Source: Pyrus communis
Taxonomy: Eukaryota; Streptophyta; Magnoliopsida; Rosales; Rosaceae
Direction of reading: 5' to 3'
NCBI RefSeq assembly: GCF_963583255.1
Contig: NC_084815.1
Location: 3,332,150 to 3,396,149, forward strand
Length of the DNA: 64,000 nucleotides
Below the pieces are notes generated by a model. That model worked only from the letters and a program-made list of their open reading frames with translations, did no database searches and was not told the DNA's origin. Position numbers and translations under genes: made by a program. Position 1 is the stretch's first letter. Each line of letters starts with the position of its first letter. Below are positions 1 through 10,935 of this stretch, in pieces.

Positions 1-621
1 AAGTTGTATGACAACTTAATGAATAATGATTCACAAAGGCCCAAATAGCCCAATAAATCCCCTTAAATTCGGCCATTTAGAGGAGGGTAGTGAACTTGGC
101 TTAATTGCAAGTTTGCCACTCCATTGTGAGGTGGTATAAAGACATCTTTATAGCCATTTCATCCTTAGGGTTTTTCTAAGGAGTAAAGATGAGAACAAAC
201 TCTCTTTTCTCTCCAAAATGGCCGGCCAATCTAGAGGGGAACATCTAGCAATCTTACTTCCTCTAGGTCACTCATTTCTTCTCCAATCTTACCTTGGTGT
301 GGAGACTTAGAGGTTCTCAATTTTGGGAACTTGGAGAAACCTTTTCATTCATCCAAATCCATGGATCTAAGATGCAAGGAATGAAGGCCCTCTCTTTGGG
401 TGATTAGCCTTTGCTTATGCAAAGAGGAATCTACAAAGGTATTGATTTCTCAACTCACTTTGTTTTTGAGTTGAGTCTTGGTTCACCTATCTACTAGGCT
501 TTGAAGTTCATGGGTTAAGTTTTGTTTTTGAGTGCATATAAACATGATTCCGCCTTTTAATTGTTAATTGCATGTTGTTGATGTTGCTCAATTGAACTTG
601 TTTTTCACAAATATTCCTTCA
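1..621 (+). repeat. Non-coding repeat-like leader of unknown family
   Basis: No credible reading frame is present. A TATA-like stretch (ggtataaagac, about 131-141) is followed by sequence reminiscent of a retrotransposon LTR/leader, with a gccggcc block and T-rich runs. It stops abruptly at about 621, where copia coding remnants begin, so it is probably a different repeat joined to the copia tail. The assignment is inferred from texture only. Confidence 0.3.
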
Positions 622-1927
622 TAATGCACCTACACGCAGACACTGGACTAGCGTGAAAGAGATCTTTTGTTACATTAAGGTTACTATGGATTTGGGCTTG
701 TTCTATCTCTATGAATCCTCGAGTGATGCCGCACCTTCTGTTTCTCGAGTCGATTCTCGCCTTGTAGGTTATGCCGACACAGGATACTTATCTGATCCGC
801 ACAAGGCGCGTTCTCAAACGGGTTATGTCGTTACTATTGAGGCATCGCAATCTCTTGGAGGTCAACTAAACAGACTTTAGTTTCCATTTCGTCTAACCAT
901 GCTAAAATTCTTGCCTTACATGAAGCAACTTGGGAATACTTTTGGTTGAAAGTAGTAGTGGGCTATATTCGAAGCTTCTGCGATCTTTACCCCGCCATTG
1001 CTGCCTCGACAACGATCTTTGAAGACAACGCAACATGCATTGAACAACTCAAGAAGGGCTACATCAAAGGAGAGAACACCAAGCACATTGCGCCGAAGTT
1101 CTTCTTTTCACATCAACAACAAGAACATCAGAAGATTGAAGTCACGCAAATCCTTTCACAAGACAATATGGCTGACCTCTTCACCAAATCACTCCCAAAG
1201 ACGACATTTCAGAAGCTTGTTCATGGAATTGGTATGCGTAAACTTTATGAGTTGTAACATTGCTATTTCTCTTTGGAATTGTGTCAAACTCAGGAGGAGT
1301 ATCCTAAAGAATACTTGCTTGATCTTAATGTACTCTTTTTCCCTACAATTAAGAGCATTTTTCCTACTGGGTTTTTGCTACCTAACCAGATTTTAACGAG
1401 GCACCCACCTTGGGCTGGTCATATCCCTGATGACGTCCCATATACGTTTCTTTTGACTTTGCATTTCTCACACATTTTTCCTTAGACTATGGATTTTGTC
1501 CCTCCTCAGATTTTTGCCATAGCCTTAGGGTTTTTTTTAGTGAGACTCACTTACTTATGCAAGTTCCTACCTTATTGAGAATAAGTGCTGTTCCTTAGAA
1601 TCAGTGTTGACGAGTCGACTTCCTCAACTTCTGCATGATACTACCTTGAGTATTTACACACTCAAGGGGGAGTGTTGTAAACTTTCCTAGTTTAAGTGTG
1701 CTTGTGTAAATCCTAGATTAAATTTGATTTTAGTTATCCTTTCTTATTACAACTTGTATTCCTTAGGGATGAAGGAATATCTTCTCTCATTTTTACTACT
1801 ACAAATAAAGGCACTATGTGGGAGGGATAACACACATTCCCCTACAATTCTACAAACACATCTCTTTCAATTTCTCTACCCTTGCCGCCGGCCTTATTCC
1901 CTTTGTCAAATAATATAGGTTACAACA
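622..1927 (+). mobile_element. Ty1/copia retrotransposon 3' end, degenerate
   Basis: This is the C-terminal end of a copia polyprotein followed by its 3' LTR. The frame at 653-880 reads as the reverse-transcriptase/RNase H junction (GYADTGYLSDPHKARSQTGY resembles the copia D-A-x-x-L-S-D-P-x-x-x-x-S-Q-T-G-Y block). The frame at 946-1257 is the RNase H end (FEDNATCIEQLKKGYIKGE, then DNMADLFTKSLP). A frameshift near 870-945 separates the two, so it is not functional. Non-coding sequence with an A/G-rich tract runs to the polypurine tract (ctcaagggggag, 1661-1672), directly before the LTR. Protease, integrase and the N-terminal RT are missing, which makes it a 5'-truncated relic. Confidence 0.9.
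1673..1927 (+). repeat. Copia 3' LTR, 255 bp
   Basis: It starts TGTTGTAA immediately after the polypurine tract and ends TTACAACA, so its ends form a perfect 8-bp inverted repeat with canonical TG...CA. No matching 5' LTR is visible upstream in the window. Confidence 0.85.
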
Positions 1928-3261
1928 TTAAGTACTTTTTGAAAAGTGTTTCTTGCAATAAACACTTAAAATAATTTTTATAGGATGCACTTTTTATTAA
2001 AAATTAATTTCAAAAACATTTTTACCGAAAACATCTTCAATCATTTTAAAATCACTTTTCAATGAATTCCTTTTTTCTTTTCTTTTTTTTTTTTTTCGAA
2101 CATTTTTGCTTTTTACAGCGTTGACGCCCAAAAAATTTGGCAAAGCAAGTTGTTATCTCTGTGAATATAGTAATGAAAATCCCTATATCCAAAACGTAGG
2201 CCAAAAAGTTTTGAATACCAAGAACACAATTGAGGCTTTGCACAAGACTTGTTTGTTATTAAAGTTAAGGTTGATGCCACGTGAGGGAAGGAGTCCATGA
2301 TCTCTGTCACATTCACATTATATACTTTAATCATCCAACGTTTTGTTTGGCTTAATTATTTGTATCCGATTGCTTCCACAAAATTGATCAAAATCAACGT
2401 CACACCAAGGAGAAGCTCCGTTTAGAGCTTTACTAATCCTTCAATTAGTTAATCATTAATCCACTCTTTCAAACACAATCCCGGAAATATCTTAGATTAT
2501 ATAATTTAGGATTAAGTACTTAAAACTCTTCAACCTTTTATTAGTCTCAACTTTTTTAAACATTTCAAACAAATATCTAACTTATTGAAAATGTTAGATC
2601 CGTTAATCTGCAATTAATTTTTTAAACATAGATTATATCAAAACCCATCAAATGGGTATATCATGGTCAACATTAATAGTAGTTGGCTCAAAATCTAAAT
2701 TTCAATTATAGCTTATATAATATAGAACCTAGTGATCAGACGAGTATTGAATTGAATTGAAAAATGGACCCAAATAGAAATACATTAGAAGGGCAATCTC
2801 CTAAGAAGAAGAGGGTTAAGAATTCAAATTAGGTTTCAAGGAGCATGTTTTTGTATATGTGATTTCCTCATTCATCGATTCTCAACTCGTAAAGTTTCCA
2901 GTTCTTCTTTATTGGCAATGAAGATGGTGGTGCCTGTATCATGGCAGTCCATACCATTTCAACAACCTCCATGACCTTCTTCTCGATGTTTGCGGCTTGA
3001 GTTGTAGGGTAGAGTTGGTGGTTTTGCGTTGAATTTAGAGGTGATGGCCTGATGGGGGTGGTGGCGACTGTTAGTTGGTGGAGGCTATGCTTCCATGACT
3101 TTCTATTGATTTTGGAGACAAAGTAAGTCCTAATTAATTTAAAATATTTTTAGTTGGGCTTAACAGATGTGACATTTTCACAAGGTTTGGTACTTGTTTA
3201 GAATGTATAAAAAGGTTGAGACCAATTTAAAATGATACTAAAAGGTTGCGGGTTTTTGGAA
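1928..3261. other. Intergenic, AT-rich, no gene seen
   Basis: Only short frames without recognisable similarity are present. The stretch is AT-rich with T runs near 2080-2096. A G-rich patch at 2920-3110 has coding-like composition but no long frame or motif. Confidence 0.6.
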
Positions 3262-3938
3262 TGATCTATCAAGGATTTACATAATCACAATTAGATAATA
3301 TTTATAACACTCTCCCTTGAATGTGTAAATATTCAAGTTGATGCAACATCAGGTTTGGCAAAGCTGATGAAGTCAACTCGTCGGCATTGATCTGGGAACA
3401 CGCTAGTCTCGAATATGGAACTTGCATATGAAAATGAGTTTTACAAAACCCAGGTATGGTAAAACCCAACATGAGGCTAAAACCCATAATCCAAGGAAAA
3501 ATGTGATGTAAGGCAAAGCCAATTTAAACGCCCACGAAAAGGGTATGAGCAACCTAAGATGGATGCCTCGTTAAACCTAGTCAAGTAGTAGAAACCCAAA
3601 GGGAAAAATGTTCGTAATCGTAGAAAAAAAAGTACATTAAGGCTAAGTTAGTATACTTCAGGATACTCCTCCTGAGTTTGACATAATTCTAAAGATAACT
3701 AATAATGTTACAACTTAGAAGGTATACACCTACCATTTCTTTGAACAAGTTTTTGAAAAGTAGACTTCGGCAGTGACTTTGTAAAAGGGTTGATCAGGTT
3801 GTCCTAAGAACAAATTTGCTCGACTTCAATGTACTGATGTTCTTGTTGTTGATGAGAGAAAAAGAACTTCGGCACAATATGTGTAGTGTTGTCTCCTTTT
3901 ATGTATCCCTTCTTGAGTTGTTTGATACATCTTGCAGT
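3262..3938 (-). mobile_element. Copia 3' remnant with truncated LTR
   Basis: On the minus strand, 3938 down to about 3720 translates as the same copia RNase H tail seen at 1020-1250 (a QLKKGYIKG-like block, then a FFFSHQQQEHQ-like block), with stops. The post-coding motif containing aactcaggaggagtatcct is shared with 1288-1306. The polypurine tract and the LTR start (TGTTATAA on the minus strand, at 3309) follow, but only about 45 bp of LTR-like sequence is recognisable before similarity ends near 3262. A relic related to the elements at 622 and 9895. Confidence 0.75.
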
Positions 3939-3989
3939 TAGCTACCCATCGTCGAGGTGGCTACCCCTAGGTCGATTTTTAGAACATTT

Positions 3990-4481
3990 TTAAAAAGAAT
4001 CAGGCGTTGAAAATCATTGGTGGTCCAAGATTGGACCAAAACCCACATAAACTCGCTTTCTCCCCCATTCAGGTGGAAGCGGTGGCTGCTCGTGAGGGCT
4101 TGTTCTTGGTGATGGAAATGGGTTTTAATGATATAATTCTTGAGTGTGATTCTCTCCAGATTGTGGAAGCGCTCCTCCAGAATTCTTCGGACATGTCCAA
4201 TGAGGGTCATATCATCGAAGATTCTAAGGATGCCCTTCTCAGGATCACTGGAGCTTCTGTTTCCCATACCCGTTGCCAAGGTAAAGGTGTTGCTCATCTC
4301 CTTGCCCGTTCCGCCCTTCGCATGGATAGTAGTTCCTGTTCGTGGTTTGAAGAGCCACTTGACCTTATTTTAGACTTGCTTTCCTCTGATTGTAAATAGG
4401 TGGCTTGTTTGGCCAGACTCCACCCTTCTTGTAATTGGCTTTTTATCAATAGAATTCTACGATCGTTGCTTTAAAAAAAAA
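3990..4481 (+). mobile_element. LINE 3' end, RNase H (RVT_3) fragment
   Basis: The frame 4007-4399 (130 aa) matches the C-terminal part of the RNase H domain carried by plant L1-type LINE ORF2 proteins: VEAVAAREGLFLVMEMG, then IILECDSLQIVEAL, then a late HLLARSALR. The N-terminal D-G-S strand is missing. After the stop comes a LINE-type 3' tail (atcaatagaattctacgatcgttgct) and a short poly(A) at 4473-4481. It is 5'-truncated, as is usual for LINE insertions. A free-standing RNase H-like gene is the less likely alternative. Confidence 0.75.
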
Positions 4482-4499
4482 CTGTGCAGCCTCCTTCTC

Positions 4500-5047
4500 G
4501 TTAGCTCCTTCCCCCAGTGCGTTAGATCACGATTAATGTGGATGGCTCTTTTCGTTCGTCTACAAATTATGGGGGCGTCGGTGTGGTGTTCCCAACGAAG
4601 CCGGTGGCCATGCTCGAGGTTTCGCTCACAAAGTACCTCACGTGACTAGCCCCAACACGGTTGAGATTCTCGCTGTTCGAGAAGGGCTTGAGTTGGCTGC
4701 ACAGAAAAATTGGCAGCTTGTTATATTGGAGTATGATGCGCCACTAGTAGTCCAAGCTATAGGCAGTTTACTTAGTGGTAATTCTGCCATTTATTTACTG
4801 ATTGATGATATTAAAACTCGCATGCGGGGATTTGACAAGTCCAAAGTTTGCCATGTTCACCAATCCGTCTATGATGCAGCGCATATATAGAATGTCCAAG
4901 TTGGCCATTTTGTCTAATTTTACAAGTTGCTAGTTTGAGGAGCTTACAAATTTACTTCTGGATGCTCTCCTTGATGCATGATTGTATGCATTCTTAATAT
5001 TTTAAATAAAACCGCTATCGTTTCTTCTAAAAAAAAAGAAAAAGAAC
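4500..5047 (+). mobile_element. Second LINE 3' end, RNase H (RVT_3) fragment
   Basis: About 4530-4640 encodes an INVDGSF-type RNase H start followed by a GGVGVVF strand. After a frameshift the frame 4642-4890 continues with VEILAVREGLELAA and LVILEYDAPLVVQAIGS. It ends in an aaataaaacc motif and poly(A) at 5029-5037. It lies directly behind the poly(A) of the first LINE end, so two insertions abut. The frameshift and an internal stop make it non-functional. Confidence 0.75.
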
Positions 5048-5172
5048 AGTAAGTCTTATCTCTATAATCCTAAATATATAAATACCCCTAGGCTGGGTAT
5101 GTTTTAGAGCATGATAGACTTTAAGCCTAGAGAAAAAATAGTCATACCAACTAGAAAACATTAACGTCAACC

Positions 5173-5458
5173 ATGACTAAGAAGAAAGTGAAACGTGCAT
5201 GGTAGAAAATGATAGGGCTAGGAAAGCTTACTTTAGAAAGAGGAAGGCAAACTTGGGAAGGAAAATGGGGGAGCTAACCACCTTCTGCGAACTGAATGGC
5301 TTTGCCATCGTCCACGACCAAGACAACAACGAGCCAACGGTGTGGAAGAACTGATTGCAAGATCCTTTGAAATACCAGAAGTGGAGCAGAAAAAGAAGAT
5401 GACAAACCACGAAACTTACCTTCAGAAGAGGGCAGTCAAAGGCGAGCCCTGTCCTTAA
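5173..5458 (+). pseudogene. Type I MADS-box (M-gamma, AGL80-like) pseudogene
   Basis: Start ATG at 5173 opens MTKKKVKRAW, the typical start of AGL80/PHERES-type MADS proteins. A frameshift near 5203 leads into VENDRARKAYFRKRKANL and then GELTTFCELNGFAIVHDQ, ending in a stop right after VWKN. A second shift picks up EVEQKKKMTNHETYLQKR, equivalent to the conserved R-x-F-x-x-x-P-E-M-E-Q-x-K-K-M-x-N-Q-E block, and the frame closes at 5456-5458. At least two frame breaks lie inside the first 100 residues, and the remaining C-terminal region is absent. Intact family members are DNA-binding regulators of female gametophyte and endosperm development; this copy cannot make one. The family call comes from recalled sequence patterns. 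Confidence 0.8.
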
Positions 5459-7272
5459 GGTAAGCCTTTGATTTGTAATCTTCTTGTATCAATCTAGTTT
5501 CTAGAATCTTGCGAGCTTTTCTTCCACAATTGGGTTTGATGGCCATGCAGTCAGCTCGTCGTTGTCTGTGCCGTAAACAATGGTAAAGCCATTACCAGCA
5601 CACAAGATGGTGAGCTCACTCATTTTCTTCAACAAGCTTGCCTTTCTCTATTCTAATGTGGTTTTTTTGCTCTGTCATTCACTATCCAAGCGAGTCTCAT
5701 CTTCTTCCTAGTCATGATTGATATGTGTTTTCTTACTCAGATCTCTCTACTTCTAAGCCAACTTTATTGCTCTTAATGCCCCCACATGATAAGGTATAAA
5801 TAGGAGCAACGATATGACTTTGCGACTTTATTCTAAGGACAAAACAGGAAAATTAGACAAATCAGCGGTGCAAGCCGTTTAAATGAAACAATCATATATA
5901 TAAAGTTAAAAAATCTATTCCTGTAGATTCTAGTATTACGTTTTTACTAATTAATAAGATAAATTACCTTTACGTCTAGCTAATTTATGCAATTTTGTCA
6001 TTATTAAATGTGGTATTGAAAAAAAAAATCTAAATTTTTCAAAAGTCGAATTATATTTTAATAGATTTTTAAAATAACTGAAAACTCCTTTGATAAAAGT
6101 GTTTTCGGCTGAAAAATCTCTTAGAAACGTGCAACCATTCTGTCATAGTACCCACTAACATTGGGCTGCAGAAAAGGGCAGACGAGTCACATGTTTTTGG
6201 GCCTTGGCAATTTTACCCAACACTAAAAATTCCAAGAGAAAAAATGTTAACATTGCCTCCTCCCAACAAGATGTTAACAATTCTACTGTCCCTGTGGTAT
6301 TAGAGATTTAGAGATGGCCTAGCGAGGAGTTAAACAAGTCAAGGAACACGTATAGGCATGGAGTGGTTAATTCAACTTGTAATTGTGGCTGTGCATCTTG
6401 TGTTTGCAAAAAACTAGTTGATTGCAGAACTAGTTCAACGAGATCAAGATTGTCAAACCCACTCTTTTTATTTTATCACAATCAAGAACAAGAGGATTTT
6501 CATGGTCCTTCCGACTCGATTTGAGTTTCGAGTTAAATTCACAGAGTTTTAACCCTCCGTATTCAAGGTATATTGAAAGAATAAGTTTTCTTATTTAGTA
6601 CTTCATCTTCCGTTTTCAAGTTGACAATTTTTTGTGTATTCTTTCAAGATACCTTGAATATAGTGTTAATTACAATCTAATCCTCTAAACCAAAGGAGGA
6701 GGCCCTAGAGGCCTAGACTATATAGAATTAAGGGCTATTTAACTTATTCTTAGGTAACCTCTAACCGAGGAAACTAAATATAGTCTCGTTCAGAATTATA
6801 GTCTTGCAATAAATTATTTTTAAATAATTATTGTAAAACTGTTAGGCCATATTCATATACCATCTCCAACAAAATGGACTAAATATAACCCCTCAATAAT
6901 TTATTACTTTTAAATTTATTAGTTAATTCCAATAAAAATCAACTCTTAGTGTATAGTACGATATTGCTACTTTGAAAGCAAATGAAACAAAATGAGAAAA
7001 AATAAATATCAAATTACTGTCTCTGGTAGGTAGGTCTTCGGCCTTGGTCTTTCCAAATCAAATTATGCTAGGAGACTAATTCAATTTGTAGGTAAAGAAA
7101 GTATCCAGACGAGTTCTATTTAATTGAAGCCAAATAACTCACATGTTCATGACCTCTACTCTGATGTTCCAAGCCTAGCCGTTGGATGCTTTGGAATTTA
7201 GCCATTGAATTTGAATAATTTATTGAAGCAGATGAGTTGGGCCCTAGAAGACGGGTTGGGAGGGAGGTTGGA
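5459..7272. other. Intergenic, no gene seen
   Basis: AT-rich sequence with only short frames. Nothing was recognised as coding. The stretch at 5520-5760 just downstream of the MADS relic might be its decayed 3' region, but no motif remains. Confidence 0.5.
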
Positions 7273-7280
7273 CTTAGCCC

Positions 7281-7550
7281 TAATTTGGTACTGAGGTGAT
7301 TCTGAAAAAAATGGCTATAAAAAAAAAGCTAAAAAACTAAAAACACAAAGCTGCAAAACCCAGCTTTGAAAAACCAGTTTTTTTCACATTTGTTTTACAT
7401 AAAAGTTTATCAAACACTATAATATTGCTTTTTTTTTTTTTTTTTCAAAAAGAACTTTTACAGAAAAATTTACCAAGCACTCTGATACTTATTCTCACAG
7501 CACAGCAGAAACAGTTTTTTTTCAAAGCACAACAATACCAAACTAGCCCT
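7281..7550. mobile_element. MITE with hAT-like terminal inverted repeats
   Basis: The left end reads ctaatttggtactgaggtg and the right end, reverse-complemented, reads ctagtttggtattgttgtg, an imperfect inverted repeat of about 20 bp. The interior is A/T-rich with poly(T) and no frame. The flanks share cttagcc on both sides with a slight offset, consistent with a target-site duplication. The exact ends are uncertain by a few bases. Confidence 0.65.
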
Positions 7551-8700
7551 TAGCCAGCCAGCTCTTTTGGCCAAATAATGGTTTGGTGGGTTTCACAAAA
7601 TTATAGCCCAACCTTCCATTGTAGTTGAACTTTTGCACAAATCAGACAATTTTTTAGTTTTTGAATCCCTCTCCATTGAAGATTTCCATAGAGTCCAAAA
7701 CAATAATCTACCCAAATAAGAAAAATTAAGAGAGAAAACAAAGATTCCTATCCATCCCCATTGGTAATGTGAATGCATGTATCATCCTTTGAATTTTTGT
7801 TGTATTTTCCTGTTATTATAGTGTGTGCAATAAGTTTTTGATTTTACATTTCCAAATATGTGTAATCGTGAAGATGATCAATTCATGCATTTTATTATGT
7901 TTAAGAAAAATTGTTTTCCTAAATTTATGGTCTTTGTATGCACATTATCATATCGACGAAAGTGTTCTCGTACCATACTATTTGTTAACGTGTGAAAATA
8001 TTATAATGTGCAACCCAAATTTAGTCTGAAGAAAATAAGAGAACACTGCTCCTATTTGAAGCATACGGTTATAAAACAAAATCAAACTACGAAATCACCG
8101 GGGACGTTAAAGTAAAAAACAAAAAATGCAGGCAGACTGTATTATTTCTATCATTTTATGTACGAGATCCAGAAACATAACACAGTACAAATACAAGCAA
8201 AGACTGAGTCCTGCAGTACGTGCCAGTCTTTCTATGGAATCATCTTTGACAATTCCTAGGCTTTGGTCAACTAATGAACAACCAAATTACCCTTTTATTC
8301 AAACAAAGAATGTTTGTTCTTCCATCTCCCACATTACCTAACAGACTTTTCGCATCCATGGAACTAAATCTATGGATCACAAAATCTTGAGAAAGTCTTT
8401 ATTAGTACAGCAGAAGGTATACATTTTCGTCTCATAATTTCATCATCATATAAAAATTAAATGATGAGTACAGAGAAAATATATACATTTGACCTCCCCG
8501 TAACTTCTTCATCACCTTTTATTGTTTTTTTAGAGAGGGATTAAAGAGAAAAAAAATGCAATTCATACAAAAAAAAAAAAAAAAGTTTCGACCCAAAAAA
8601 AAGAGAAAAAAAAAAAAAATCAATTTATACAAAAGAACTCTTAATTTACAAAATGAAAATATGCAAGTTAACACGACTCGAAACCAACAACGATTATATA
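7551..8700. other. Intergenic and 3' flank of the 8701 gene
   Basis: No coding feature was recognised. Poly(A) runs at 8570-8584 and 8606-8619 lie downstream of the minus-strand gene. Its polyadenylation site is probably within 8500-8700, but no single signal is decisive. Confidence 0.45.
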
Positions 8701-9237
8701 TTAAAAAACATGTGTGCCCTTGAGGGCCTTAGATTCAATGATCCCTTTGTAAAGAGCTTGCCTATTGAGTGGCATGCTGTTGTCCTCCATTTTATGATTC
8801 CCAGAACCCTCTTTAGCCTGCTTTGTATTATTACCGTACCTCCTCTTGCGGTACTCTTTGTTATTTGATGATGGTTCCACAACATCCTCTGCAAACCTAA
8901 CACTCTTCTTGGTTTGCACTTTCTCAGATCCTCCTAAGTACCCAAAAATAAAAATATATAATTTAGACTTTCGGTTCGTGCGAAAGGTGACGCGAGTCAG
9001 AAGTTCATAAGGCATTGCTAAAATTTTCTGGAAACAAAATACGAGGACGAGAAAATTAGTGAAGGTTGACTTACCAGCTGCCAATCTTTTGTGGGGGGAG
9101 AGAAAACCACCAAGTTCAGATTCAATATTCTTCATGAAATCGGAGAGAAGCCGTTTGTGGAGTTGATGGGCAAGAACAACCACGCTTCCAGATACAGCAA
9201 AAACAGCCATGAACCCTACACCAATAGAGTTCTCCAT
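8701..9237 (-). CDS. Small plant membrane-anchored protein of unknown function
   Basis: Two exons, complement(8701-8933, 9075-9237), total 396 nt giving 131 aa. The donor (CTG|GTAAGT) and acceptor (TTAG|GAGG) are canonical and the frame closes. The start chosen is ATG 9237 (MENSIGVGF); an upstream in-frame Met lies in a GA-repeat leader and is less likely. Residues about 5-25 form one hydrophobic segment (GVGFMAVFAVSGSVVVLA), followed by a basic stretch (KRLLSDFMK). The C-terminal half is hydrophilic with KKSVRFAEDVVEPSSNNKEY at about 63-82, which has the look of a conserved plant motif. I recognise the general type (a short uncharacterised protein with an N-terminal anchor) but no function. 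Reading through the intron would give the 195-aa unspliced frame, which contains an unlikely insert. Confidence 0.75.
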   Translation of the reverse strand: MENSIGVGFMAVFAVSGSVVVLAHQLHKRLLSDFMKNIESELGGFLSPHKRLAAGKSTFTNFLVLVFCFQKILAMPYELLTRVTFRTNRKSKLYIFIFGYLGGSEKVQTKKSVRFAEDVVEPSSNNKEYRKRRYGNNTKQAKEGSGNHKMEDNSMPLNRQALYKGIIESKALKGTHVF

Positions 9238-9260
9238 CTCTCTCTCTCTCTCTTTCTCTC
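9238..9260. repeat. CT microsatellite in the 5' leader
   Basis: A TC-rich run with one interruption, immediately upstream of ATG 9237 of the minus-strand gene, hence a GA repeat in its leader. CT/GA repeats are common in plant 5' UTRs. Confidence 0.85.
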
Positions 9261-9413
9261 TAGAATCAAAATGTTTAATTTGGACCAAACACTATCATGA
9301 GATTTTTTTTGTATCAACAAGGACATGGAAAAAGCCCAAGAAATTCATAGTAAAACAATTACAAAAAAAGAGAAAAATAAGAAACTGGTGAGGAATGAAA
9401 GTTGGTGGGAGAT

Positions 9414-9424
9414 TGTATATATAG
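9414..9424 (-). promoter_or_regulatory. Likely TATA box of the 8701-9237 gene
   Basis: On the minus strand the sequence reads cactatatatac, about 180 bp upstream of the start codon. It is the best TATA-like site in the right place. Position-based inference only. Confidence 0.45.
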
Positions 9425-9439
9425 TGCGAGAGAAAGAGA

Positions 9440-9894
9440 AAAATAAAGCGGTTTAGAATCGGCGATGTATACAAGAAAACATGACATTGACCATGCTAAT
9501 GAGGAATGTGCCTAAAATTGTAAGACCCAGTAAAAAAAAAGACGGCTTAACTGATTTCATTGGTTAAGACTTGAATTAATTAAGTGTTGTTAATAGTTAA
9601 TTGTTTTTTTATTTTCTGCCTGTATTTATCCTCTGCCTTTAAGTGCTAACGTTAATTGGCAACAAGTAACAAACCTGCTGTTTTTATCTGGATTCTTGGT
9701 GTTAAAACCGCAAATCAAACTTGGTGAGTTGCCTTATGAGTCAGTTACTACTTTTAATTATAATTTTGGTGACCAGGAAAATAATAGATTCAATTCTTTA
9801 TAGGGTACAAAGTCTTAAAATAAAACGAATTTACTAGGAAAAAAATGTCTTAAAATAAATTTTGGGTAAGAATAATCATCCAATTTACTATTGT
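9440..9894. other. Intergenic, no gene seen
   Basis: AT-rich flank between the small gene's promoter and the copia LTR at 9895. No frame, repeat or motif was recognised. Confidence 0.5.
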
Positions 9895-10163
9895 TGTTGT
9901 AGGCCTATTTGATTGAACTGTATTTAGGACAGAGAGGGAGATGGGCCAGCGGCAACAGAGAGAGAAGAGCGAGATGTAATTCTGAAGTGTGTGTTGTATC
10001 ACCCCATTGTGCATTTATTTATAGTAGTAGGAAAGGTTAAATCCTTACCCTATTAGGATTACAACTCTAATAGAACTTAAACTACTAAAGAGAATATACA
10101 AAGATACTCCTAGATACACTTGGATTTACACAATCACATTTCTAATTCAATAGGACTGCAACA
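9895..10163 (-). repeat. Copia 3' LTR, 269 bp
   Basis: On the minus strand it starts TGTTGCAG after the polypurine tract and ends CCTACAACA. It carries a TATA-like ctataaataa in the LTR promoter position. By eye about nine in ten bases match the copy at 14339-14607. Confidence 0.85.
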
Positions 10164-10935
10164 CTCCCCATTGAGTACGTAAATACTCAAACAAAACATC
10201 GCATCAGATCTTCAGCAGATAAGGTAGAACAGTTGATGAAGTTGTCGACACAACGGGTGAATGCGAGTCTCAAATTTAAAAGAAAGTATGCATGGGTAGT
10301 AAAACTCACAAAACCTCACTATGGTAAACCTAAGATAGGTAAAATCCCATAGACTAAGGAGAAAAGTGAGAAGTATGCATAATGTCTTAAAACAAACGTC
10401 AAACAAAATGAAAATAGTGAACTGAATGGAGTATGATCATCTTAGGATGGGTGCCTCATTAAAACCTCATTAGGTAGCAAAAACCCTGTGAGAAAAATGC
10501 TTTTAATCAAAGGAAAAATAGTACATTAAGATCAAGTGAGTATGCTTCAGGATACTCCCCCTGAGTTAGACATAACTTCCAAATAAGAGAACTACAAGCA
10601 ATTCAACTCAGATAATTTACACATACCGATTCTTTGGATGAGCTTCTGAAAAGTAGACTTGGGCAATGACTTAATGAAGAAATCAGCCAGGTTGTCCTGG
10701 GAACGAATTTGCTTGACTTCAATGTTTTGATGTTGTTGTTGCTGGTGAGAATAAAAGAACTTCGACGCTACATGCTTGGTGTTGTCTCCCTTGATGTATC
10801 ATTTCTTTAATTGCTTGATACATGATGCGTTGTCTTCAAAGATCATCGTAGGAAGGTTAATGATGAAAGAAAGACCACTAGTGCTTCGAATACGTTCCAT
10901 GACTACTCTCAACCAAAAGCACTCACGAAATTTGA

